A DNA stretch of 64,000 nucleotides from the NCBI RefSeq assembly GCF_000153765.1, contig NZ_DS022294.1, positions 868,836-932,835 of the forward strand. The letters run 5' to 3'. Below are positions 57,199-64,000 of this stretch, in pieces; the first letter of the stretch is position 1, and each line of letters starts with the position of its first letter. A program made the position numbers and the translations under genes. Under the pieces are notes generated by a model. It worked only from the letters and a program-made list of their open reading frames with translations. It made no database searches and was not told where the DNA came from. This DNA comes from Mariprofundus ferrooxydans PV-1. Its GTDB lineage: Bacteria; Pseudomonadota; Zetaproteobacteria; Mariprofundales; Mariprofundaceae.

Positions 57199-58599
57199 TT
57201 ATTGCTCCATACGGCGAATTTTCTGCAAAGCAGTGAGATCAAGCGCACCGACTGCCTGAGCCAGGGAAAAACGCGCTGCGTGCCAGTTATAAAGTGCACT
57301 GACATGCTGTTGTCGTGCGCTGGCCATGGCGCTCTGTGCCGTCAGCAGATCAAGGATATTGCCCACGCCTTCGCGGTAACGCCCCAGACTCATGGCCTCC
57401 GATTCGGAGGCTGAGGCCAGCAGATCGTCGGATGTGCGCAGTGCCTCTCCCTGAGTCCGCAGGTTCTGATAGGCCTGCCAGACCTGTAGCGTAACCTGCT
57501 GAGCCAGCTGATCACGCGTAGCGATAGTGTTCTCCAGTTCTGCTTCTGCGGCGAGCGTCTGATAGGTTGTATTGAAGCCGGTAAAGATAGGGAAGCTGAT
57601 ATTCAGGGCAATACTGCCGCCGCCTGTATTGGCATAATTACCTCCGGCCACGGCGCTACGGGAGTCGGACAGCGAGGCGTCGACGCTCAACTGCGGCAGA
57701 CCTGCCGCACGTACTGATTCAATATTTGCGCCGGAAGCACGAATGCGCGCCTCGGCAGCCGCCAGATCAGGCCGCTGCTGCTGTGCCTCACGAATCAATT
57801 TGCCTACATTATTCTCCAGTACAACATCGGGCCGTGCCGGGGCCGGGTCGGCAAACTCCAGCTTCGCTGTCGGCGACATCCCCATCGCATTAGCCAGTGT
57901 GCCGAAGGCCTTGTTCATCGTACCTTCTGCAGTGATGCGTGTGAGCTTTGCCTGAGCCAGTGCAGTTTTGGCCTGCAATCGATCTGCCGGGGTGGCTGCG
58001 CCGACCTTATAGCGCTCCACGGCGGCCGACAGGCTGGCGCGCGCCGACGCCTCACTGGCGCGGCTTGCCTCTACGCTGGCACGTGCCGACATCAATGAGA
58101 AATAGGCCGTCGCAGCATTAAGGAACACACTTTGCAGAGTCGCATTACCGCTGGCGTTGGCGGCATCAAGCAGTGCAAGCGCATTGTCGATGCCAGCTTC
58201 GCGTCCCCCGAAGTCATAGAGCAGGTAACTGGCAGAGAGCGAGGCGCTCTGCTGATTGCTGACCGAGTGGACGCTGCCGGTGGCCGAAGCGGCGTGTGTG
58301 GCGGCTCCCGACAATGACAGCGTGGGCAGCAACGAAGACTTGCTGGCACCAAGCTGAGCCGCAGCACTTCTCGCCGCAGCCCAGGCGGCACGTGTCTGCG
58401 GGTTATTGCACAAGCTGATCTGGATGACATCGGCCAGGTTGAGTTGTTTCCCTTCGATGTGCTTCTCACAGGTTCCGGCATCCGCCGGTGATGGTACCAT
58501 GGTGTTGACAGAAAACGGATCATCCAGCCCGGCTGCTTCCGCTGACAGCGCAGTCGCAAGCATAGCCAACAGGGTAAGGGAACAGAAAAACTTCATCAT
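57199..58599 (-). CDS. TolC-family outer-membrane channel
   Basis: A 466-residue outer-membrane efflux protein. A signal peptide (FFCSLTLLAMLATALSAEA) leads to the tandem TolC repeats: LNLADVIQISLCNNPQTRAAWA opens the first, and a mirror set of long helices follows (QRPDLAAAEARIRASG, YREGVGNILDLLTAQSAMASARQ). The channel serves the MacA/MacB partners encoded two bases downstream. The start is set at the first of two adjacent Met codons before the signal peptide; a longer frame to 58668 would add an unlikely Cys-rich leader. No strong ribosome site is seen. Confidence 0.92.
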   Translation of the reverse strand: MMKFFCSLTLLAMLATALSAEAAGLDDPFSVNTMVPSPADAGTCEKHIEGKQLNLADVIQISLCNNPQTRAAWAAARSAAAQLGASKSSLLPTLSLSGAATHAASATGSVHSVSNQQSASLSASYLLYDFGGREAGIDNALALLDAANASGNATLQSVFLNAATAYFSLMSARASVEASRASEASARASLSAAVERYKVGAATPADRLQAKTALAQAKLTRITAEGTMNKAFGTLANAMGMSPTAKLEFADPAPARPDVVLENNVGKLIREAQQQRPDLAAAEARIRASGANIESVRAAGLPQLSVDASLSDSRSAVAGGNYANTGGGSIALNISFPIFTGFNTTYQTLAAEAELENTIATRDQLAQQVTLQVWQAYQNLRTQGEALRTSDDLLASASESEAMSLGRYREGVGNILDLLTAQSAMASARQQHVSALYNWHAARFSLAQAVGALDLTALQKIRRMEQ

Positions 58600-58719
58600 C
58601 GTCGCGATACGATAACGCAAGCACTTTGCACAGGACACCACCTTTACGTTTCGTTTACATATGCCCATGCGCGCTGGGTCATGGCAACACCGATTTCCGC
58701 CTGATTACACTGCTATTTA

Positions 58720-58950
58720 TTAGTTGTGCGACTCATCGACATCGTTGCGGGTATCCCTCTTGCGCAACATATGCCCGCGCAGGAACCAGCCCGTGCCGGT
58801 ACCCACCAACATAAGGAAGAGGAACATCAGTGAACGCGACATATCTATTTTCCAGAATAAAAAGCGCAACTCAACCACATCGGTATTCTGAATGATAAAT
58901 ATTGTTGCCAGCACAAACAGTGTAAGGATGGTCAATAGCTTCGGACTCAT
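58720..58950 (-). CDS. LapA-domain small membrane protein
   Basis: A 76-residue protein with two transmembrane helices (about 5-23 and 40-58). The pattern ILTLFVLATIFIIQNTDVVELRFLFWKI is typical of the LapA (DUF1049) family, in which the FIxQN motif links the helices to a short amphipathic strand. In E. coli the family (LapA/YciS) works with LapB in lipopolysaccharide assembly, but this stand-alone member has no LapB neighbour. It lies upstream of the exporter operon and may be separate from it. Confidence 0.88.
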   Translation of the reverse strand: MSPKLLTILTLFVLATIFIIQNTDVVELRFLFWKIDMSRSLMFLFLMLVGTGTGWFLRGHMLRKRDTRNDVDESHN

Positions 58951-59169
58951 GGCTGCCTCACGTTAGGTGGCGCTCTTGTACGCCCTCATTTGTCGCTTGT
59001 TTCTAGCATAGTAGCGGCAAAATAGCCACACTGACAGGGGCAAATCGATCGCATCAGGCATAAGCCCGTTAATCATTTCTGCCGGTTGCGTTTGCAGTGA
59101 TTGGACGCCAAGCTTGGCAAGCGGCATGATACGGAGACTATCTAGCCCGGATTACCTGGATGAGGTGCC

Positions 59170-59667
59170 ATGACAGCCAAGCCTTGTGTGCAGGATGTAG
59201 CGTTTCCTGAATGTGAAAGCAGCCATGTAGGCAGACTGCGTCTGCAGCTCAACTGCAACAGCGACTGTGTACATGTATTGCGCTCTATCGTCGCTGTGAT
59301 GAGCGCCCGTGCCGGCATGGATGAGTTGCGCAGCAATCGGGTGGCCATTGCCGTGGATGAACTGTTCGCCAATATCGCCCGTCATGCCTATGGCGGCAAG
59401 CCGGGCCGGGTAGAGTTCGAGAGCCGTATTGTTGACAGAAGTGACGGCTCAGCACTCGTGTTTGATTTCCGCGATTACGCATCAGTCGGCTGGAATGGTT
59501 GCATGCAGGAGGTGGCCGAACGCCACATTGATCACCAGGACCCGTGCCCGGGCGGGCTGGGTCTGCAGCTGATCTGTTCGGTTGCGGATCATTGTGAACA
59601 CGTAGTGCTCGATGATGGGAACCACTGGCTGCTGATTTTCAACCTCGGAGAGAAAGATGAACGTTAA
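59170..59667 (+). CDS. Anti-sigma-factor-like serine kinase (RsbW/HATPase_c_2)
   Basis: A 165-residue protein with a GHKL ATP-binding fold. The N-box appears as AVDELFANIARHAY near residue 70, the G1-type region as VFDFRDYA, and the G2 box as PGGLGLQLI near 128. In the RsbW/SpoIIAB group the protein binds a sigma factor or phosphorylates a STAS partner. The next gene, overlapping by 11 bases, is a STAS protein, which fits this partner-switching pair. GAGG precedes the ATG. No PP2C phosphatase or sigma gene is nearby. Confidence 0.9.
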   Translation: MTAKPCVQDVAFPECESSHVGRLRLQLNCNSDCVHVLRSIVAVMSARAGMDELRSNRVAIAVDELFANIARHAYGGKPGRVEFESRIVDRSDGSALVFDFRDYASVGWNGCMQEVAERHIDHQDPCPGGLGLQLICSVADHCEHVVLDDGNHWLLIFNLGEKDER

Positions 59668-59986
59668 ACTCACATTCAAACGTGAAGACCGTGACAATCA
59701 GGCTGTGCTGCTGCGCGTAAAGGGTGATGTAACGATTCATACCTCGCCGCGCCTGCGTGAAGAGCTAAAGCCACTGTTTTCCGCCAGCATGAAAGAGGTT
59801 CACGTGGCTCTGGATGACGTGGGCTTCATGGACTCATCCGGTATCGCCACGCTGGTTGAAGGATTGCAGTGGGCACGTATGACCGGCGGCCACTTTGTCC
59901 TCTCCGGACTGAGTGAAAATGTACGCGATGTGTTCGAGCTGGCCAAACTGGATACCGTCTTCGACATAGAGGACAGCACTGCATGA
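59657..59986 (+). CDS. STAS-domain anti-sigma factor antagonist
   Basis: A 109-residue STAS protein. The phosphorylation site is in [14 protein letters not shown] near residue 57, where the first Ser is the usual target of the RsbW kinase, and [16 protein letters not shown] opens the domain. Works with the kinase gene just upstream in a partner-switching module that reacts to stress or surface signals. Its TGA overlaps the ubiD ATG by four bases, an unusual link. Confidence 0.93.
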   Translation: MNVKLTFKREDRDNQAVLLRVKGDVTIHTSPRLREELKPLFSASMKEVHVALDDVGFMDSSGIATLVEGLQWARMTGGHFVLSGLSENVRDVFELAKLDTVFDIEDSTA

Positions 59987-61443
59987 GCTATCGCGATATG
60001 CGAGCCTTTATTGATGATCTGGAAACACGCGGGCTGCTCAGGCGCATTACGACTGAAATCAGCACAGAACTCGAAATCACCGAAATTTCTGATCGGGTGC
60101 TGCGAGCTGGCGGACCGGCCCTGTTGTTTGAACGGGTAAAGAACCATGACATGCCGGTGCTGACCAACCTGTTCGGCACCGCAGAACGCATTGCGCTTGG
60201 CATGGGACGTGAGTCTGCCGGAGAACTGCGGGAAATCGGCGAGCTGCTGGCCTACCTGAAAGAGCCGGAGCCGCCTAAAGGGCTGAAAGATGCCTGGGAT
60301 AAATTTCCGGTGCTGAAAAAAGTCATGGACATGCAGCCTAAAACGGTGAAAAAAGCACCCTGGCAGGAGGTTGTGTTCAGCGGCGATGAGGTGGATCTGG
60401 ATCGCCTGCCCATCCAGACCTGCTGGCCTGAAGATGTCGGGCCGCTGTTGACATGGGGGCTGGTAGTCACCAAGGGGCCGAATAAATCCCGCCAGAATCT
60501 CGGCATCTACCGACAGCAACAGATCGGCAAGAACAAACTGATTATGCGCTGGCTGAAACACCGTGGTGGCGCTCAGGATCATCTGGAAGCAAAAAAATCG
60601 GGCGCCGACTCGTTCCCCTGTGCTGTCGTGATCGGTGCCGACCCGGCCACGATTCTGGCTGCAGTCACACCCATTCCCGATACCCTATCCGAATACCAGT
60701 TTGCCGGGCTGCTGCGCGGCGAAAAGACGGTGTTGACCGATTGTGCCACCGTACCGCTGCAGGTACCGACATCCAGCGAAATCGTGCTCGAAGGGCATGT
60801 CTCCCTCGGTGAATATGCCGAGGAGGGGCCGTTTGGCGATCATACCGGCTATTACAATGAGACCGAGATGTTTCCGGTCTTCACTGTGGAGCGGGTAAGC
60901 ATGCGCCGTGATGCCATCTACCACTCCACCCATACCGGTAAGCCGCCGGATGAACCGGCCGTGCTGGGACTGGCTTTCAATGAGGTATTTGTTCCAATCC
61001 TGAGAAAGCAGTTTCCGGAGATCGTTGATTTTTATCTGCCGATGGAGGGCTGCTCCTATCGTGTGGCCATTGTCTCTATTCGCAAGGGTTATGCGGGACA
61101 CGCCAAGCGTGTGATGTTCGGCATCTGGTCCTATCTGCGTCAGTTCATGTACACCAAATTTATTATCGTCGTCGATGAGGATATTGACTGCCGGGACTGG
61201 AAAGAGGTCATCTGGGCCATCTCCACCCGATGTGACCCGGCCCGTGATTTTACCATGGCTGAGCGTACACCGATCGACTATCTGGATTTTGCCTCTCCCG
61301 TCGCAGGTCTTGGCTCAAAGGTGGGGATTGATGCCACTAACAAGTGGGCGGGTGAAACCGACCGCGAATGGGGCCGTACGATCACGATGCGTGCGGATGT
61401 AAAAGCCCGTGTCGATGAGATCTGGCATGAGCTGGATCTATGA
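59983..61443 (+). CDS. ubiD: UbiD family decarboxylase
   Basis: A 486-residue prenyl-FMN-dependent decarboxylase. In ubiquinone synthesis it removes the carboxylate of 3-polyprenyl-4-hydroxybenzoate. Motifs: [40 protein letters not shown] (cofactor contacts), [32 protein letters not shown] (catalytic Glu-Arg-Glu region) and [19 protein letters not shown]. Length is standard. No ubiX gene, which supplies prenyl-FMN, lies in the window. Coupled by ATGA to the STAS gene. Confidence 0.96.
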   Translation: MSYRDMRAFIDDLETRGLLRRITTEISTELEITEISDRVLRAGGPALLFERVKNHDMPVLTNLFGTAERIALGMGRESAGELREIGELLAYLKEPEPPKGLKDAWDKFPVLKKVMDMQPKTVKKAPWQEVVFSGDEVDLDRLPIQTCWPEDVGPLLTWGLVVTKGPNKSRQNLGIYRQQQIGKNKLIMRWLKHRGGAQDHLEAKKSGADSFPCAVVIGADPATILAAVTPIPDTLSEYQFAGLLRGEKTVLTDCATVPLQVPTSSEIVLEGHVSLGEYAEEGPFGDHTGYYNETEMFPVFTVERVSMRRDAIYHSTHTGKPPDEPAVLGLAFNEVFVPILRKQFPEIVDFYLPMEGCSYRVAIVSIRKGYAGHAKRVMFGIWSYLRQFMYTKFIIVVDEDIDCRDWKEVIWAISTRCDPARDFTMAERTPIDYLDFASPVAGLGSKVGIDATNKWAGETDREWGRTITMRADVKARVDEIWHELDL

Positions 61444-61461
61444 TCAGGGCCGGGTGCTGAC

Positions 61462-63363
61462 ATGAGCCTCCGTTCGTCTCTGTTTCTGGTAGCCGCACTG
61501 CTGTTTGCCGGCATGCTCTATCTGTTTCTTTCTACTCCGAATTACGGTGATGCGAATGTTGATCCGATAACCAAAGGCAAAGAGGCCTTTCAGCAGGGCG
61601 ATTTCGATACGGCTGCGGAATGGTTCAAGGTGGCAGCCAAAGGGGGTAAGGCGCAGGCACAATATCGCTTTGCCATGCTCTATCGGGATGGCAAGGGTGT
61701 TAAGCAGGATGACAGCCAGGCTGTGCGCTGGCTGCAACTGGCGGCAGCGCAGGGGCACACAGAGGCACAGTACCAGCTTGGTGTCTTGCTCGAGAATGGA
61801 CGTGGCGTTGAACAACGGGACCCCGCAGGCGCGCTGACATGGTTTCGCAAAGCGGCTGCCAAAGGGCATGCAGGCGCTGAACTGCATCTGGCTGTGATGT
61901 ACGCTGAAGGCCGGGGTGCCCGTAAAAATGATGCCGAGGCTCTGGCCTGGGCAATCAAGGCTGCCGCTGGCGGGAATACGGAAGCACGCTCATTTAAGCA
62001 ACAGTTGCTTAACCGCGTGACTGCACAGGCCTCCGCGGGCGATGCAACTGCGCAGTTTGTGCTGGCCATGTTGTATCAGCAGGGGCAGGGGCTCACTGCC
62101 GACATGCAACAGGCTGAAAGCTGGCTGCGGCAGAGTGCGGTTCAGGGCAATGTTGAAGCGCAGTTTCACCTGGCCGAGCTACTGATCAGCCGTGAAGGTG
62201 ATGCCAACGCACAGGAAGCGGCAGCGTGGTATCTGAAAGCTGCAAACCAGAAACATGTGAAAGCGGCCGCCGCTATCGGGGTGTTATACGCAACAGGTCG
62301 TGGCATCAAGCAGGATAACCAGAAAGCTCTGCACTGGCTGAATATTGCAGCAACCGCCGGCGATGTGCGCGCGCAGGCCAACCTGGGAATCATGTATGCC
62401 GAGAGCGGCGAAGATGCACAGGCGATACACTGGCTGACTGAGGCGGCAAAGGCAGGCTTAACCGATGCCGAAAATAATCTTGCCGTATTCTCTGCGCTCG
62501 GGCGCGGTGGCAAGCCGGATATGCGCGCGGCGCTCGGTTGGCTGAAGAAAGCTGCGGTGACAGATCATACCGCTCAATACAACCTGGCGCTGATGTACCT
62601 GCGCGGGATCGGTACGATTCAGAATGATGAGGCTGCTGCAGAGTTGCTAAAGCAGTCGCTGCAAGACGGCAATCCACGCGCCAGCCTGTTACTCGGGCTG
62701 CTGTATGATTTAGGCCGTGGTGTCGTCACCAATAGCGAGGATGCAATCACCTGGTATCAAAAGGCAGCCGAGCAGGGCAATGCCGATGCCATGTATAATC
62801 TGGCCGTTCTCTATTACCGCAAAGAGGATGCAGCCCGCGCCTTCGAACTGTTCGAACGCGCGGCCAAAGCCGGTGACAGCGAGGCACAGAACATTATCGC
62901 ATCGATGTATCAGCGTGCACAGGGCACCGCATTCAATATGCCTCAGGCTATTGCCTGGTATGAAAAGGCGGCGCAGAGCGGCTATGCACCTGCCCAGTTT
63001 AATCTGGGCAACCTCTACCGCAAAGGTGACGGCGTAGAACAAAAGGATAGCAAGGCACTCTACTGGTACAAAAAGGCGGCGGAGAGCGGTTTTGCGCCGG
63101 CACAGAATACGCTGGCCTATATGTATGCACTGGGCAGGGGCGTTGCTGTTGATAAACAACAGGCCCGCCAATGGTTTGAAAAAGCTGCGAATCAGGGATT
63201 GTCTATTGCCAGTCAGAACCTCGGCCTGTTAGCACAAAAGCAGAGTAGTTTTACACTGGCCAGCCATATCGTAGAGGTCACGCCACGCACGCAGATTCTG
63301 ACTCAAGAGCCATTTAATATAGCTCACTATCTGCAACTGTATCGCACTCCCAGCCTGAAGTAG
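61462..63363 (+). CDS. Sel1-repeat (SLR) membrane-anchored protein
   Basis: A 633-residue protein with an N-terminal hydrophobic anchor (LFLVAALLFAGMLYLFLS) and about fifteen tandem Sel1-like repeats of 36 residues (AQYRFAMLYRDGKGVKQDDSQAVRWLQLAA pattern) filling residues 35-590. The repeats stack into a helical solenoid for protein contacts. The anchor may be uncleaved or a signal peptide, placing the solenoid in the periplasm. Partners cannot be inferred. It starts 18 bases after ubiD and may share its transcript. Confidence 0.93.
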   Translation: MSLRSSLFLVAALLFAGMLYLFLSTPNYGDANVDPITKGKEAFQQGDFDTAAEWFKVAAKGGKAQAQYRFAMLYRDGKGVKQDDSQAVRWLQLAAAQGHTEAQYQLGVLLENGRGVEQRDPAGALTWFRKAAAKGHAGAELHLAVMYAEGRGARKNDAEALAWAIKAAAGGNTEARSFKQQLLNRVTAQASAGDATAQFVLAMLYQQGQGLTADMQQAESWLRQSAVQGNVEAQFHLAELLISREGDANAQEAAAWYLKAANQKHVKAAAAIGVLYATGRGIKQDNQKALHWLNIAATAGDVRAQANLGIMYAESGEDAQAIHWLTEAAKAGLTDAENNLAVFSALGRGGKPDMRAALGWLKKAAVTDHTAQYNLALMYLRGIGTIQNDEAAAELLKQSLQDGNPRASLLLGLLYDLGRGVVTNSEDAITWYQKAAEQGNADAMYNLAVLYYRKEDAARAFELFERAAKAGDSEAQNIIASMYQRAQGTAFNMPQAIAWYEKAAQSGYAPAQFNLGNLYRKGDGVEQKDSKALYWYKKAAESGFAPAQNTLAYMYALGRGVAVDKQQARQWFEKAANQGLSIASQNLGLLAQKQSSFTLASHIVEVTPRTQILTQEPFNIAHYLQLYRTPSLK

Positions 63364-63396
63364 CCCGCCGGGCTCTCGGAGCTTAGTCAGGCGTAG

Positions 63397-63561
63397 TTAA
63401 CTTGAGAGCCAGTCATCGACGCTGGGCTCTTTGGGCGAATTCTCGCCGGAAGCGTCGTCATCTATTTCAATACCCTGCTTGCGCAGGCGTTTTTCTTCAG
63501 CTTTTTTCTGTTTGGCGATTTCTTTCTGACGTTTCTCAAATTTAAAGTTCTGTCTGGCCAA
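63397..63561 (-). CDS. Small basic conserved protein, TTG start
   Basis: A 54-residue highly charged protein with the start region LARQNFKFEKRQKEIAKQKK, a pattern I recall from small conserved hypothetical proteins of proteobacteria that normally open with Met-Ala-Arg-Gln. Here the first codon would be TTG at 63561, with GGAGG about nine bases upstream; extension to 63594 would place the ribosome site inside the gene. The C-terminal part is acidic (DDDASGENSPKEPSVDDW). Function unknown. Confidence 0.75.
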   Translation of the reverse strand: MARQNFKFEKRQKEIAKQKKAEEKRLRKQGIEIDDDASGENSPKEPSVDDWLSS

Positions 63562-63689
63562 TGGGGGGGACCTCCGCTGCAAGTATCCGGTCAATGCAAG
63601 CTGTCGCTCTGCTTATGTCATTGAAGCGGAAGGCGCGAACTATGCCCATTTTTTTCTGAATCGTCTTGCAAAATTGTTGGCATGACCAC

Positions 63690-64000
63690 TCAGGCAACCG
63701 CCCAGCGGGCCAGCGATGCGCGTGCATTGCCGCCGCTGATGTCCGGAATGATCTGCAATTCCAGTGCCGTGACGCCGTCGAAATCAACGCGGAACGTCTC
63801 CAACTCCTGCGTTGCATCAGGGGCGCTGAAATTATACTGCTGGCGGGCGATTTCATGATAAGTCGCGCCTCCATCCGGAGACCAGCGCAAGGTAAACTGT
63901 TGCGTCCGCTCCTGATCATCAACCTGAAACAGCAGACGAATCAGTTCAATACGCTGTGGCTGGTCAAAAAGCAGACGCAGTGTCTGCTCTCCGGCTTCGG
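63690..64000 (-). CDS. Discoidin-like carbohydrate-binding-type protein, 5' end outside window
   Basis: The frame is open from a TGA at 63690 to the right edge, giving 103 codons. The visible part reads like the C-terminal two thirds of a single beta-sandwich: LRLLFDQPQRIELIRLLFQVDD, LRWSPDGGATYHEIARQQYNF, FRVDFDGVTALELQIIPDISGG. It resembles a widespread family of short proteins with a F5/8-type (discoidin) fold. No catalytic motif is visible. Ligand and localisation cannot be judged without the N-terminus. Confidence 0.75.
   Translation of the reverse strand, partial: EAGEQTLRLLFDQPQRIELIRLLFQVDDQERTQQFTLRWSPDGGATYHEIARQQYNFSAPDATQELETFRVDFDGVTALELQIIPDISGGNARASLARWAVA

Overview
The window is about 55% GC, densely coded bacterial DNA. 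Gene content is that of a Gram-negative proteobacterium: TolC/MacA/MacB export, lipoproteins, SmpB, a dnaE-accA pair, a LysM-dprA-topA-rimI block and a large NAD-glutamate dehydrogenase. Pyruvate:ferredoxin oxidoreductase, a c-type cytochrome lipoprotein, many c-di-GMP proteins and a flagellar-type (sigma28) promoter suggest a motile, microaerophilic or facultative organism. A zetaproteobacterium of the Mariprofundus kind would fit, but that is inference from gene content and was not tested.

Layout. 1-9.7 kb: purH (cut by the left edge), a broken GDCCVxC-family gene, gshA, two c-di-GMP signalling proteins (Rossmann-PAS-GGDEF; REC-PAS-GGDEF with a degenerate EAL), a PLP desulfhydrase/cupin pair, ppiC, ogt and a YqaA membrane protein. 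9.8-14.6 kb: accessory DNA. An orphan HigA-like regulator is followed by an AT-richer array of four integron gene cassettes without an integrase (Abi-alpha, GIY-YIG, an unknown membrane-anchored protein, DUF4145), then a monooxygenase-domain gene set between two copies of the 3' end of an AEC transporter gene. 14.6-19.1 kb: AEC transporter, smpB and a group of envelope proteins. 19.3-27.2 kb: a redox operon (FAD/Fe-S NAD(P)H oxidoreductase, nifJ, sthA) followed by a cytochrome c lipoprotein. 27.2-31.7 kb: uspA, CHAD, an NDUFA9-like protein, plsY and a LysM protein. 31.7-45.2 kb: dprA, topA, rimI, ilvB, ilvN, a lone receiver, galU, tsaB, LMW phosphatase, dnaE, accA and tRNA-Ser(CGA), followed by a tandemly duplicated terminator segment. 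45.7-51.0 kb: NAD-glutamate dehydrogenase, divergent from radC. 51.2-54.0 kb: a GFA domain fused to a degenerate GGDEF, a small gene behind a sigma28-like promoter, and a GAF-PAS-GGDEF cyclase. 54.1-59 kb: a split MacB/MacA/TolC exporter and LapA. 59.2-64 kb: an RsbW-like/STAS/ubiD operon, a Sel1-repeat protein, a small basic protein and a partial gene at the right edge.

The most interesting structure is the cassette array at 10168-13398. For every one of the four cassettes the 7-bp core at its 5' boundary is the exact reverse complement of the R'' core of its own attC, as expected when each cassette was captured from a circle. Two of the four products belong to families with defence or nuclease associations. 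A second theme is c-di-GMP signalling with degenerate domains: an EAL lacking key acidic residues, and a GFA-GGDEF fusion that keeps the RxxD inhibitory site but has lost the GGDEF signature.
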